64,000 bases of DNA from Rugalucina vietnamica (lineage: Eukaryota; Mollusca; Bivalvia; Lucinida; Lucinidae). The notes under the pieces are model-generated. The model was not told the origin of the DNA. It made no database searches and saw nothing but the letters and a program-made list of their open reading frames with translations. The position numbers were made by a program, and so were the translations under genes. How positions within the stretch are numbered: position 1 is the stretch's first letter; every line of letters begins with the position of its first letter. The stretch lies in assembly GCA_964017185.1 (NCBI GenBank), contig OZ024871.1, positions 31,782,488 to 31,846,487 on the forward strand, given 5' to 3'. This document shows, piece by piece, positions 36,673 to 48,193 of this stretch.

Positions 36673-37504
36673 ATTCAGAAACCCAGACTTTTACCATTTC
36701 AAATCCCATGACCTTTTACATCGAATGGGGTTAACTGCTCTGGAAAAATAGACGGTACAGGAATCTATACAATTAAACCTATCTCCAGGAGGGAATAGAG
36801 GATAGCATAAAAAGGGAACCTGATCCTCGCCCTTAGTACTAGCGCACTAGTACAGCTCTTTCCAAAGCTAGTTTTGCTGGAAAGTCTTGCTTCGTGAATG
36901 TACATAATGAATAAGAGCGCATATCAACGCGAGAATCATACAGTCAAAGATCAGTTGAAAATAATTTTAGCAAAGCTTGAGAAAGCAACTTTGAACAATT
37001 GCCCAAAATATCTCACAACTTTTAAATATTGTGTAGCTAAAATCTCATATGATGGAATTCAATGAAAATAACTTGGTTAATGCTAAATTTATTTGGCTTT
37101 AAAATTGCGCCAAAACATGAAAATATGTTGACTAAGAGAGGCAGGAAATTTTGTATTGTAAACATTAAAATACACCAAAGTCTATGGACTTCTCGATCTT
37201 TCAGGAATACTTTTGGTCCTTAACTGTATACTTAAACCATTGCATCATTGTGCGATTGCACCAAGCATAAAACCTGTAACATACACTCCCGGTAAAAAAA
37301 TAACAACATATTCCGCGTTTCTCCGCAACCATGGCAAACGCGAAATTTTTATTTCTCGGAGAAACACCGCGAAATAAGCCAGGTAGACGAAAGCGTCAGC
37401 GTGAAATTCCGCGGTATTTCTCGGTGAAATTTCTCGGTGTTTCTCCGAGAAAGGTAATTACCTGGATTTATCGATAAAACTCTTTTTCTCGGAGTTTCTC
37501 TTAA

Positions 37505-39817
37505 TTTTGACCTCTCTTCCTGGTCAGTTTGCAGACATTCATTCCCCGGATAAGCTCAGTGATCATGACATTGTTTCTGGCACTTTGAAAATTGCTATCC
37601 CTCCAATAAAGAAACCTAGGAGAAAAGTGTATCGTTATCAGAAAGGTGATTATGAATCTATGAGAGCAGAAACACTTAAATTTGCAAAGGAAAGATACTT
37701 CAACGGTTACTCAGATACTCGGTCGGTCCAGGAAAATTTCAATCTCATTACATCGTTTATTCAGGAATCGGCAGATAAACATATCCCCTCAAAAACTAGT
37801 CGCTCAGTTTCCTCTGTCCCTTGGATAACACCTGAAATAAGGAGGAAGATTCGCAGAAAAAATGCAACTCATGCAAAAGCTAAAAAGACTGGTAGTGCAA
37901 AATTTAGATCTAAATTTGAATCTTTACGGAAAGAGATCAAAGCTGATATCAGGAAGCAGCATGATCTTTACGTGAACAACTTGGTAGGAGATGTTAAGGC
38001 TAATCCTAGAGATTTTTACAGGTACATAAACAGTCAGAAAAAAGATACCCAAGGTATTCCCCCGTTGAAAAAGAGAAATGGAAGTGGAATTGCACAATCC
38101 GAATTTGAGAAGGCGGAAGAATTTAATGGTCAGTTCTCGGATGTTTTCACTAAAAGTGAATACAAACAGGTCCCTCTTATGGATAGATCTGCCCCATTCA
38201 TGCATGATATTGTGGTCACAAAGGAAGGGGTGACCAAACTTCTCAAAGGTCTAAACCCGTCTAAAGCCTTAGGGCCTGATGAGCTTCATCCCAGAGTCCT
38301 AAAGGAACTGGCTGTGGAATTAGGGCCGGTATTCGCCCATCTCTTCCAGCAGTCGATTGATACAGGTGAAATTCCTAAAGAATGGTCTCTTGCTAATATT
38401 TGCCCCCTGTTTAAGAAGGGCGACAGGTCACTTGCCCGCAATTACCGCCCTGTTTCTTTGACATGCATTCCTTGTAAGCTTCTTGAACATATTGTATGCT
38501 CAAATATTATGGCCCATCTTGATGAACATGAACTCTTGTCAGACAGGCAACACGCATTTAGGAAATGGCATAGCTGTGAAACTCAGTTGACTACAGTGAT
38601 AAATGACTGGGCCAAAATCTTAGACAAAAAAGGCCAGGTCGACACTTTTATACTCGATTTTGAAAAGGCTTTTGATACTCCTCCCCATGAACTCCTTAAA
38701 AGCAAATTGTTTAGCTATGGAATAGGTGGAACAACACTGAATTGGGTAAATGCTTTCCTTTGTTTCCGACAACAAAGGGTAGTGGTTAATGGTATTAAAT
38801 CGGATTGGGCTCCAGTTGTGTCGGGTGTCCCTCAGGGCACCGTTCTCGGCCCCTTGCTGTTTTCCTTGTATATAAATGACATCTCAGCAGACATTGAGTC
38901 TGAAATAAGACTCTTTGCTGATGATTGTGTTTGCTATCGTGAAATCAAGAATGAAGAGGATACATTGAAACTTCAAAGAGACATTGATCGTTTAGGCAGT
39001 TGGGCTAGGAAATGGGGAATGAGATTTCAACCCGTCAAATGCAACATGATGCAGCTGACAAATAAACGGTCTAGTAAGATACAGGCTAACTACACCCTTG
39101 AGGGCACTGTACTGGAAAACGTTGAAAGCATAAAATACCTGGGTGTAACTATCACAAATGATTTGAAATGGAATACTCATATTTCCAATGTCTGTACAAA
39201 GGCTAACAGAACTCTCGGATTCTTAAGGAGAAATTTGTATTCTTGTCCCCCAGATGTGAAAGAAGCAGCTTATAAAGGACTGGTGCGGCCGGTCTTGGAA
39301 TATGGAAGCTCAGTTTGGGACCCTCACACTCATGGCCTCCAGGAAGAACTGGAAAAGGTACAAAATCGTGCGGCAAGGTTTGTGACGGGAAATTATGTTT
39401 TTGAAACTGGGAGCATGACTGGCATTTTAGGTCAACTGAAATGGGAATCTCTTAAGAAAAGGAGGAAGGATAGTAGACTTATATTGCTATACAAAGGTCT
39501 AAAGGGTAAAGCCAGAATACCCACAGATGACCTTATCCCAAAGAATAGGCGTTGTAGAAATCAACACTCTTTGGCTTTTCAGATACCTTCAGCTAGCAAA
39601 GAAGCGTACAAAAGTAGTTTCTTTCCACAGACTATCAGGGACTGGAATGACCTCCCTGATTCACTTATCTCCTCTGCTGAAATGTCTGATGACTGTGTGT
39701 CCAAGTTCGCTACACTCGTGCGTTCAAGGGACTAATTTCTCCCCCATCCGAACCCCCTGGTGAAATAATGTCATTTGGCGTGTCACCAGTAAACTATTCA
39801 GATTCAGATTCAGATTC
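37505..39817 (+). mobile_element. 5'-truncated CR1/Jockey-like LINE with (ATTCAG)n 3' tail
   Basis: The element comprises the RT frame, a ~60-bp 3' UTR and a short tandem run of ATTCAG at 39796-39817, with no poly(A). A short 3' microsatellite is typical of CR1/L2-type LINEs. TCTCGGAG occurs shortly before the left edge and again immediately after the tail, so it was inserted into the TTTCTCGGAG-rich arm of the 6.28-kb element at 37288-43566. A clean target-site duplication is not certain. Confidence 0.85.
37507..39735 (+). CDS. non-LTR retrotransposon ORF2, endonuclease-truncated, reverse transcriptase intact
   Basis: This is a 742-codon open frame of a LINE. It has no ATG at its left edge: the frame opens with TTG and runs back into the host element, so the left limit is a truncation point, not a translation start. 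Residues 18-25 (SDHDIVSG) are the last motif of the apurinic-type endonuclease, and the rest of that domain is missing. The RT domain follows: LFKKGD..NYRPVSLT, motif A LDFEKAFD (D384), SGVPQGTVLGP (439-449), and the catalytic FADD box (470-473). The C-terminal region carries LEKVQNRAARFV, usual in CR1/Jockey-like elements. Motif A continues TPPH where TVPH is usual. With no stop or frameshift in 742 codons, the copy looks young, but it cannot be autonomous. A 3' (ATTCAG)n tail follows the stop. Confidence 0.93.
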   Translation: MTSLPGQFADIHSPDKLSDHDIVSGTLKIAIPPIKKPRRKVYRYQKGDYESMRAETLKFAKERYFNGYSDTRSVQENFNLITSFIQESADKHIPSKTSRSVSSVPWITPEIRRKIRRKNATHAKAKKTGSAKFRSKFESLRKEIKADIRKQHDLYVNNLVGDVKANPRDFYRYINSQKKDTQGIPPLKKRNGSGIAQSEFEKAEEFNGQFSDVFTKSEYKQVPLMDRSAPFMHDIVVTKEGVTKLLKGLNPSKALGPDELHPRVLKELAVELGPVFAHLFQQSIDTGEIPKEWSLANICPLFKKGDRSLARNYRPVSLTCIPCKLLEHIVCSNIMAHLDEHELLSDRQHAFRKWHSCETQLTTVINDWAKILDKKGQVDTFILDFEKAFDTPPHELLKSKLFSYGIGGTTLNWVNAFLCFRQQRVVVNGIKSDWAPVVSGVPQGTVLGPLLFSLYINDISADIESEIRLFADDCVCYREIKNEEDTLKLQRDIDRLGSWARKWGMRFQPVKCNMMQLTNKRSSKIQANYTLEGTVLENVESIKYLGVTITNDLKWNTHISNVCTKANRTLGFLRRNLYSCPPDVKEAAYKGLVRPVLEYGSSVWDPHTHGLQEELEKVQNRAARFVTGNYVFETGSMTGILGQLKWESLKKRRKDSRLILLYKGLKGKARIPTDDLIPKNRRCRNQHSLAFQIPSASKEAYKSSFFPQTIRDWNDLPDSLISSAEMSDDCVSKFATLVRSRD

Positions 39818-41084
39818 TCGGAGGAATTTAAAAGACAAATGCATGTTTATAATTTTTGAATAAATATAAAACAATAAATTAAAAAATAATAAGTATTTGC
39901 AAGTATGAAACTTGCAGATGTTACGTATTTGTTTAGATGGCTTATAATCCACAAAAATATATTCTTGATTACATTAAAATTTATGATGACCTTTGTCACT
40001 TGTGTTGCTTTTCACATCATCCATGATTATTCGATCTTTGAACAGAAGAATGGAAGCGAAAAAATCATTTAAAAATCAAGGGCGTCATTAAAAATTCGCG
40101 CCTTGAGCATTGTCCTTTCCGACCAAGAATAAAATTACCACACTTCCAGTGACTATGTGGATAATCAGAATCATTTTCATTGAATGAATAAATAAGTTTA
40201 ATGGCACTTGATCAAAGGTATTGAATTATGTACAATAGCAATGATTTAACAGGTGGTTTACCTTAATTATGTCAGGATAAACACAAGTCATCAAAATAAC
40301 ATGAATATACCGGCCGGAGATCGAAATCGCAACTTTTTTTTTTCGAAGCGAACGCACTATCTATACATGTAAAACCATCGCGGCCTGTCTTATTAAATGT
40401 TCCGACCTTACTTGTCCGCCAGCATTTCTTGGTAAGCTGTCAACGTAACCGTTATCAAATATTCAGATCATGGTTCCATATAAATCGCAAATAATTTGAG
40501 CATTCGTACATGCACATGTACATGTATATATACTTGTATGTTTTAGATCGAGACTACATGTAGTAGGAAAGAATTTGCATAAAAAGTTATTCTCCATGAA
40601 CAACCACAAAGCCGTCTAAATCATGAACTTATGGGATCGCCTAAATTGATGCCCTTGCACCCGTAATATTCCATGGTATTAACATACATAAATGGTCAAC
40701 AAAATTTACAGAAATCACTGTTGACTGATTTGGCCAAGTGGTAGAATTTGCAGCATTACCAGGAAGTGTGTTTCGGCATACACAGTCATGTTCTTGTGTC
40801 ACATTCTCTAATGAACACGAAGCTGACACTGTTCCTTCACATGATAAGGAAGCTGTCTGCCATAAAGTGAAATAAAAAGTCAAGCAAATAAAAATGCCGA
40901 CCGTGCCGCCAACACTGTCATATGACTTACTCCCAATTGACGGCTAAATACATCACGTAGATATGAATGTACATGTCCATACATTGCTATTCACGCACAT
41001 GCATTTGCATCATTAAAATCATTCTTGTTCAAACATTTTACATCAGGAAAACATTTCATGGAAAATGTGTATCCCATCAAAAGC
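39818..41084. other. no gene seen; interior of the 6.28-kb element
   Basis: AT-rich sequence right of the LINE tail. A short minus-strand frame with several cysteines (40641-40883) has no recognisable domain or splice context and is left out as a gene. Confidence 0.5.
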
Positions 41085-41225
41085 AAAACTGGGGTATGCA
41101 GGGGTATATCTATTTTTTTATCTTTTGCTCCAAAACATAAGATTGTGGGTACTAGTTTGAACCGCCTCGGTGAGGCGGTTATAACGTGTACCCACAATCT
41201 ATGTTTTGAGCATGAATAAGAAAAA
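41085..41225. repeat. GTGGGTAC hairpin MITE
   Basis: A ~50-bp-arm hairpin: CCAAAACATAAGATTGTGGG pairs with CCCACAATCTATGTTTTG, and the loop-proximal stem is GAACCGCCTCGGTGAGGCGG. Confidence 0.75.
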
Positions 41226-42319
41226 ACAAACATTTTCTACTGAAAATTTTCATTTTTTTTTTCATCTTTAAACATCTCTGTATATTGCATGGGCATGTTT
41301 TCGTAATTTTAAAGTTACGGTATATGAAATTATTTCTTTAAAACATCATCGACACAAAAGGCAGCAACGCTTTCGGAAGGAGAGATCGGAAAACCTCATA
41401 AATACATTTACATGTTTGTTATACCTTGTGCAGAATTGCGGTTTGTATGGAACATTGTAAATGTACATGTATATACAGTCGAGAAATTTTAATGGTCTTA
41501 AATCTTTATTTCGCTCCCTCTTTAAATCTGATTGATATTATTAGTCTAAGATGAAAAATGCATTATGTGCAGCAAATACTTTTGTATAGGATATGTCACA
41601 CAGTGCATCAAAGTAAGTGGCTGAAATATAAAAACTTTTCTTTACATGTACATGAATTTGGGACAATGTCGGTTATGATAGTATTTTCTTTTATTTTTCT
41701 TTTACGTATGCACCATTATTTTGTCGTCATTTGTGTTACGACATCGAGATAAATATGTGGATGCATCAAACATACAAAACACACATACTCAAGTATCTGC
41801 AGTTCATAGCGTGTCGGATGCTGTTTCGGTAGTTTTTGTAAGTGCAGGGTTTACAAATACGAATGTTGTGTAGCCCATTTCGAACGTCAGGACATCCCAA
41901 ACTTGTACAGTACCATAAAGCGACGAAAACGTACCGACATAACCGTGGCTGAGGACAAGGACGTTAGTAACAGCAATATTGCACAGTGATTTTTCTATTC
42001 ATGCACATGCATATTAAAGTTTGTATACGTAGACGGTCCCGGTAATTTTTTAAAACTGACACCAAAATATAAGGTCATGTATTTGTTTTCGTGTAAAATG
42101 AGTGTATCCGTTCCTGCCTTCTACGCAAACATTAATAAAGGTTAAGTTTTAATGCGATTTAACGTGTAAATTTGATGTAAGATATCCATACGCCAGTTGA
42201 GCTGTGTGCTAGTCGAGCTGCACATGTTTTTCGGAAACGATCAGGATGTGCGATTTTTGGAACAAGTGCACTTATTAGATCGAATACGGTGAAATATTCA
42301 TATCTATACATCTTGATCA

Positions 42320-42474
42320 TGTAACGGGATAGCTTCCCTTGAAAATATGCAAATTTCAAACTCGAGACCTTGTGAATCGAGTAAGTGTTAGGTATATAGC
42401 GCAGTAAACCACCCTTGGTGGATGAGCATGCTTTTCCATCGACGGGGTTTGCTGTGACTTGGCTCGGATGTAAC
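42320..42474 (-). repeat. degenerate solo LTR of the same TRIM family
   Basis: The plus strand carries TGTAACGGGATAGCTTCCC, TTTCAAACTCGAGACCTTG, CCACCCTTGGTGGATGAGCA and a GACGGGG block, in the order of the 34322 LTR read on the minus strand, with an internal deletion. It is followed by a palindromic patch (42461-42510) built from GTAACGTACAGCC. Confidence 0.65.
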
Positions 42475-42521
42475 GTACAGCCACGTTACATGTAACGTAC
42501 AGCCGAGCCAAGCCACAGCGT

Positions 42522-42655
42522 ACAGAAATATCAGATTAAAGAAGTAGGCGAGTAGTGAAAACAAAGGCGCTGATCAGCTGTTCAGATACTGTACAGTTGA
42601 TCTGCGCCTTTATTGTCGCATGAGTATAAGTCCAGCGTTCTCATGACGCGGCTCA
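42522..42655 (-). mobile_element. foldback MITE, truncated
   Basis: Hairpin GCGCTGATCAGCTGTTCAG and end GACGCGGCTCA remain. The other end is lost. Confidence 0.65.
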
Positions 42656-43579
42656 TATAAAAGTGGGGTATACATTACATGGACATGTTATCATGATGTG
42701 TGTAAATATGTTGAGGAATACCTCATACAATGTATATGGGTTTAAAGCACATGAACATGTAAATGCGTTGATTAATTTACTCGATTAATTATCAATTAAT
42801 TTATCAATTATCAGTAATTGATAAATTGTCTTTTAAATTACTTGTCATTTTTCACCATGTATCATGCACTTTCCTATGCACTTGACATTTCGGACCGCAC
42901 CTTGTAAAAACAACATGCCGCCAACACAAAATGTTCATGGCGGAGTTGTCGTTATGCATGGCAATAGGTTTTGCGTTTATGCATTTAGCAAGAAAAACAG
43001 ATGCTTAAAAAAAGAAAAGTTTATAAATTGTTGTCTCGATATCCGCCTTATTCTTATGTGAAGATTTGATCATAAATTTGGTATGAAAAAAGTGTTTATG
43101 CGAACAGTGCTCCTGATAAACGAGTGATTTAGAGGTATTGACAAAACTTTGTGCTAGTTAAATACTGTGTATCCTTATCATCGAGAATGTTGTAATGCAT
43201 ATTCATATAGGAGTAAGAAGATCGCTGCAGGGTAATCGGGTCAATAAAATTTTACAAAAATAGCTTGCTCCATAAGCTGACAATGTGATGAAATTATTTA
43301 ATTATTAAAAATATGGTAAAATCGATTTTCACAATCGTGCACAATATTTCTCCGAGAAACACCGCGAACAGGTAAATCTGGACTTACCTGTTTTCTCCGG
43401 TTAATACCTGCGGTCGCGGTGAAATTTCTCGGTGTTTCTCCGAGAAATCGAACTGCACGAAACGCGAAATGTCGCAATGAAAAGAGAAATTTAGCGTTCT
43501 TTCTCCGAGAAAAATAGCTTAGGGTCCTCCGAGAAAAGAGGAATATGTTGTTGATTTTTTACCGGGACTGTACGTGAAA

Positions 43580-43860
43580 AGATCTTATAATGCATTTTAT
43601 GTGCATCTTGCCTCGCTACTAATGGTTAGAAGACCATTCTTCAGAATAAAGTATTTATGAGTTGAAATTTACGATGTATATTTGTTATTTTGATTCCATA
43701 AAGAGTGACTCTACCGTTATTCACGGCTGTGCTTGGCTATAAATGCTGTCATTGGTAATGCTATCAATTGTTCAAGTTAATTTGCGGAGCAATGTTAGGC
43801 ATCAGAACGGACGTAGTGTGTCACTGGAATGGATTACAGATTGACAAATGAGACGATAAC
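43580..43860 (+). repeat. left inverted arm, module D
   Basis: Arm copy with CTACTAATGGTTAGAAGACC and GGAGCAATGTTAGGCATC. It begins just right of the 6.28-kb element. Confidence 0.8.
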
Positions 43861-45059
43861 TTTGGCACAGTGTGCGATACAGAACACAGACATGTACTGA
43901 ATAAAATTGGAAAATGGCCTAATGCTACTTTATGGTGGTTTCTGTTTCCATCTTACTACTGTTTTTCAGGCTTTACTGTCATCAAAAGTATATACGTTTT
44001 TTTTTTTTCAGTATCTATAAGGTTGCATGAATTGAATCGAGTCTATTAGAAAACGGTGTATGATGCGAAGTATTCTAAAGAAGGCCCAATTGTGCATATG
44101 CATAATGCATAGAAGTGACCAACAGTCAAAGGTCTGCAGTGGACAACAATAACGCCAGAATTTGTGCCTTCATTGCGTTAATCATTTTCTGGTAATTGAA
44201 GTAAAATAAGTATTATTTAGGGACCCATCGAAGGCCAATGACACAGTCCACCTCGAGTATGGGGAGGGAGAAGAACCACCTTCGAATAGAACTAATAAAT
44301 GTTCAGATCCTCTGAGGCATTATTTACCATTACCCCAATGAGACCTGAAACACAATTGTTTTACTCATTGTTATGTTTTGGTGAATAATTCAAAGTGTTG
44401 TTAAAGATTTGAGGATTTCTTAGGTCCTACATTTCAACTCGTAAGAAAATGGTGGTGTTCAGGATTCAATATGTTGTTAAAGATGATCATATTTTATGGA
44501 GTTTGAATTTCTACTCCTGACAGAGTCTGTTTGGCTGTTGTTTGAAAGATTTTAGTTAACTACACATCACTAAAATGACAAAATGCTTTATGGTTTAAAG
44601 CTTTAATATATAACAAACACTTGAAGGTTTCCACTTCGCTATGCGTGATCATATTATTCCTGAAAGTATAGGACCTATGTACAGAATCATCCCCACGGAC
44701 ATGTAAATTGACCTCTACCACTGCAAGAAAGGCAAACAATCCAAATGGCTTTCTTCAAAAAGTGACAATCTTGATTGCCCATTACTTTTCAGTCAACTGC
44801 TATCAAACTTTGCACTAGCTCCTCTTAATAGGGACTCATTGCCTCACCCGCTTGCTTCAATGCCTTCATTGTATGGCTTTCAATATCCAGAGCTTCAAGA
44901 CTTTTTTACATTTGAATAAAGGGTATGGACACGCTTTTCATATCGTCTTAGACAATCTTCGTCATAGTCTCTAATACTTCGTTGACAATCTTCAGACACA
45001 ATTCTCCTGTAAGAGAGTTTCTGGTACTTCGTGTTGTATTACGTTACCATGTAAGTCAC

Positions 45060-45320
45060 ATCTATTGTCCCATTTATCAAATCATATTCCATTCCAGTGA
45101 CACACAACGTCCGTTCTGATGCCTAACATTGCCCCGCAAATTAACTTGAACAATTGATAGCATATTACTAATGACAGCGTTTATGGCCAAGCATCTCCGT
45201 AAATAACGGTAAAGTCATTGTTTATGGGATCAAAGCAACACCCTACTTAGTAACTTATTTCAACTTATAGATACTTTATTCTAGAAACAACTGAGGCAAG
45301 ATGCACATAAAATGACATTA
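45060..45320 (-). repeat. right inverted arm, module D
   Basis: Arm copy with GACACACAACGTCCGTTCTG and CAACTTATAGATACTTTATT. Module D is only about 1.7 kb, so its interior is deleted relative to A and C. Confidence 0.8.
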
Positions 45321-45599
45321 AGAATTCGTCTCACGAGGTGCATATATGCTAGATATTTCGTGCCCTGTGCAAGCACATACTTAGCTGTGGATTTATATGC
45401 AAGATGCAAAGCTTTGCACATTACTTATAAAGGGAGGCCTTTTCGTGATCCATATAGCAAAATGAAGCAGTATATGAGTTTACTAAATACATGTTAAAAG
45501 CCTAAAGGGCAACTACAAATTGGCTGCAAGCAAGGCTTTCAGTATACCCCCCGCAAAATTATCTGAAGCTGGCTAATAACTTCCTAAGTCAAAGCTTGA

Positions 45600-46730
45600 G
45601 GTTGATTTCACTGTATGCACTATGATCATTGTTTATCATGAGAAATGATAAAAAAGATAAATAAAAGCTGTAAATTTGTCAAAAATTAACTTTTCAGCAT
45701 GAAAATTATTCTTGCACATCTAAAATATGTCTGGATCAAATCTACAAAGAATTTAAAAGAAACACTGAAAGTTCTAGGAGGAGTTGATTTCACAAAGTAT
45801 GCACTACCAACCATTATTGTATATAAGCAATGGTGAGGAAATGGCTAAGTTGAAAAAGTATGTAAATTTGTCAAAAATCACTTTTTCATCAATATAATTC
45901 TTCATGCACATCTTCAATATGTGTGGAACATGTCTGCAAAGTATTGAAAAGAAATACTGAAAGCCCTAGGAGGAGATAATTTCACAAACTATGCACTACC
46001 AACCTTTATTTGTATATAAGCAATTGTCAAAAAATGGCTATGTTAAAAATGCTGTAAATTTGTCAGAAATTAATTTTTCAGTATTATAATTCTTCATGCA
46101 CATCTTCAATATGAGTGGAACATGTCTGCAAAGTATTGAAAAGAAATACTGAAAGACCTAGGAGAAGTTGATTTCACAAAGTATGCACTACAAACCATTA
46201 TTGTATAAGCAATGGTCCAAAAATGGCAATGTTAAAAATTGCTGTAATTATTTTTTCAGCATTATAATTCTTCATGCACATCTTCAATATGTGTGGAACA
46301 TGTCTGCAAAGTATTGAAAAGAAATACTGAAAGCCCTAGGAGAAGTTGATTTCACAAACTATGAACTACCAACTTTTATTTGTATATAAGCCATGGTCAA
46401 AAATGACTAAGTTGAAAAATGCTGTAAATTTGTCAAAAATTATTTTTTCATCATTATAATTCTTCATGCACATCTTCAATATGTGTGAAACATGATTGCA
46501 AAGCATTGAAAAGAAATACTGAAAGCCCTAGGAGGAGTTGATTTCACAAACTATGCACTACCAACCATTATATTTATATTGGTTCCCATAAAATTTAGCT
46601 TTGATTGGCCAAGTGGTTTCAGAGAAGATCTTTGAAAATGTGAACACACAGAGGACAGACTCATGCACGGATGCTGACTTGAGTACCATCTTATAAGCTC
46701 CCCATGAGCCTTTGGCTCAGGTGAGCTAAA
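45600..46730 (+). mobile_element. element with ~190-bp tandem units and AGCTCACC-type 3' hairpin
   Basis: TTCTTCATGCACATCTTC recurs at 45898, 46090, 46268 and 46460, with a weaker copy near 45705 (spacing 178-193 bp). The right end is AGCTCCCCATGAGCC / GGCTCAGGTGAGCTAA. The left boundary is uncertain, perhaps near 45490. Confidence 0.7.
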
Positions 46731-48193
46731 AATGCAAGAAAAATTGTTCAAGTTCTCATAGCAGTAATTTTGTCAAAAATATAAAACAACTTTTGCATAG
46801 TTCTTGTTTTTGTTGTTATTTTGTTGAGGTTGAATTGAGTAGCAAGTCTTTCTTCTTTTTATTTATTCTTTTAATACATGTTTATAATAGAAAACTTTAC
46901 TTCATCTTTAAACATTTTAAACACAGATCTGTATGTAGTTGTACATGTCCTTTCCATTTTACACATATTTTCTAGGCAAGGCCCGAAGCCCTTGCATTTT
47001 CTAAATTATCTTGAAATCACATTTTTGTATTTATTTATTTTTTCCACTTTGAAATAAGATGTTGCTTTTCCAAAATCTAGTATACAACTCATCTTGATGG
47101 AGAGAGTAAAACTTTCTTTACAAAGATTTCTTTTGTTTGGAGAATGGACATACTGCCCAGATTGTAACTTATGAATAATTTAGTATCTTATACATTTTCT
47201 TTTGTTAATAGTTCAACACTTAAATGTTATAAATTAGGTATCTTTAGAGTTCAACTTAAACAATTTGGTGCCCAGTCAAAGGCTGATAAGGTTTATATAC
47301 AAAACATGTTAACTCATTTAAGTCTGGCGTCCCTTTCTGGGACATAGGCAAACAAAATATGACCTGTATATATAAACCTAAAAAGTGTATGTAAATATTG
47401 ACTGTACAGGTGGTGGATTTCTAACGTTTCCCATAGAGACTTTATCTACCTGAAAAGGGTGTGTCTATGAAGGCAGAATTTCAAATACAGAATACAGAAT
47501 AGTCCCAGATGTGACGCCGCAGAACGCGGCGTTCCATCTGGGGCTATTCTATTTGCTTAGAGAATTTTCATCAAAAAATTGAATAAAATTTAAAAGTTAC
47601 TTAAAAATCGCCACTAAAAATGAAAGTGGACTCACCCAAATGATAATGATGGGAACGTCCATTCGTCAAATATGGGTTAAAGGTTTATACACAAAACATA
47701 AAATAAGTTCATTACAAGTATTTATTGTCTCCTCAAGAAAGACATGATCTATACACAAAGTCAGGACTGAGCTACAATGTGACAGAACCAACAAAATAAC
47801 ATGCACATAATATCAAACTAAGCTAAATCTGACCAAAAAATCCTAAGATTTAAAGTTCAATGTAGTGTTTAAATTAAACCTCAAGACTTTTAGGTCAGAT
47901 TATATATGACTTCCTTTCATGATCCCAATTAGGGGGCCATTAAAGTTTCCCTCTTCAACTCTACAGAAAACCCTTTAATACCACTGAAATATCTATAAAT
48001 ATTTTGACAAATAACTATAAATATTTTGACTAATTCTTCAGAGCTCCTTAGACAGATTATTTTGTTAGCGTTGCCGCATCATACAAGCTCAGTGTATTCA
48101 TTTTTACAAATTTACATTATGGTATGAAACAATACACAAACATTATTTCATGAGCAATGAATCTGGGCACTACACCTTATATATAGTTAAAAA
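46731..48193. other. no gene seen; mostly single-copy AT-rich sequence
   Basis: Contains the hairpin at 47496-47550 and a GTCTGGCGTCCC...GGGACATAGGCAA segment near 47325 that has a diverged partner near 62615. No exon with splice signals and coding character was recognised. Confidence 0.5.
47496..47550. repeat. 55-bp GC-rich hairpin
   Basis: AGAATAG.CCCAGATG..ACGCCGC pairs with GCGGCGT..CATCTGGGG.TATTCT around an AGAAC loop, with only small bulges. It stands out in AT-rich surroundings. Its function is unknown; it may be a MITE remnant. Confidence 0.8.

Larger units (their letters stand above)
37288..43566. mobile_element. 6.28-kb DNA element with TIRs and 3-bp ACT TSD
   Basis: The outer ends are inverted copies: left begins CCCGGTAAAAAAATAACAAC and the right end is its near-perfect complement (TTGATTTTTTACCGGG), about 38 bp long. 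ACT flanks both sides (37285-37287, 43567-43569). In the sister unit near 3085 the flanking sequence runs on without this insert. Both subterminal zones (about 37340-37500 and 43345-43545) contain repeated palindromes of the type TTTCTCSGAGAAA around CACCGCGAA. The interior holds the LINE, a GTGGGTAC hairpin MITE (41085-41225), an LTR remnant and a foldback MITE. No transposase frame is recognisable, so it is probably non-autonomous. The superfamily is not assigned. Confidence 0.8.
32691..45345. repeat. tandem unit U4 (last unit)
   Basis: Anchors at 32980-33110, 33860-33990, 34610-34700, 35280-35530, 35730-35860, 36680-36900 and 37140-37280, then the 6.28-kb insert, then the arm module 43580-45320. 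After about 45345 the next unit's first anchor does not appear, so the array ends here. Confidence 0.75.
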
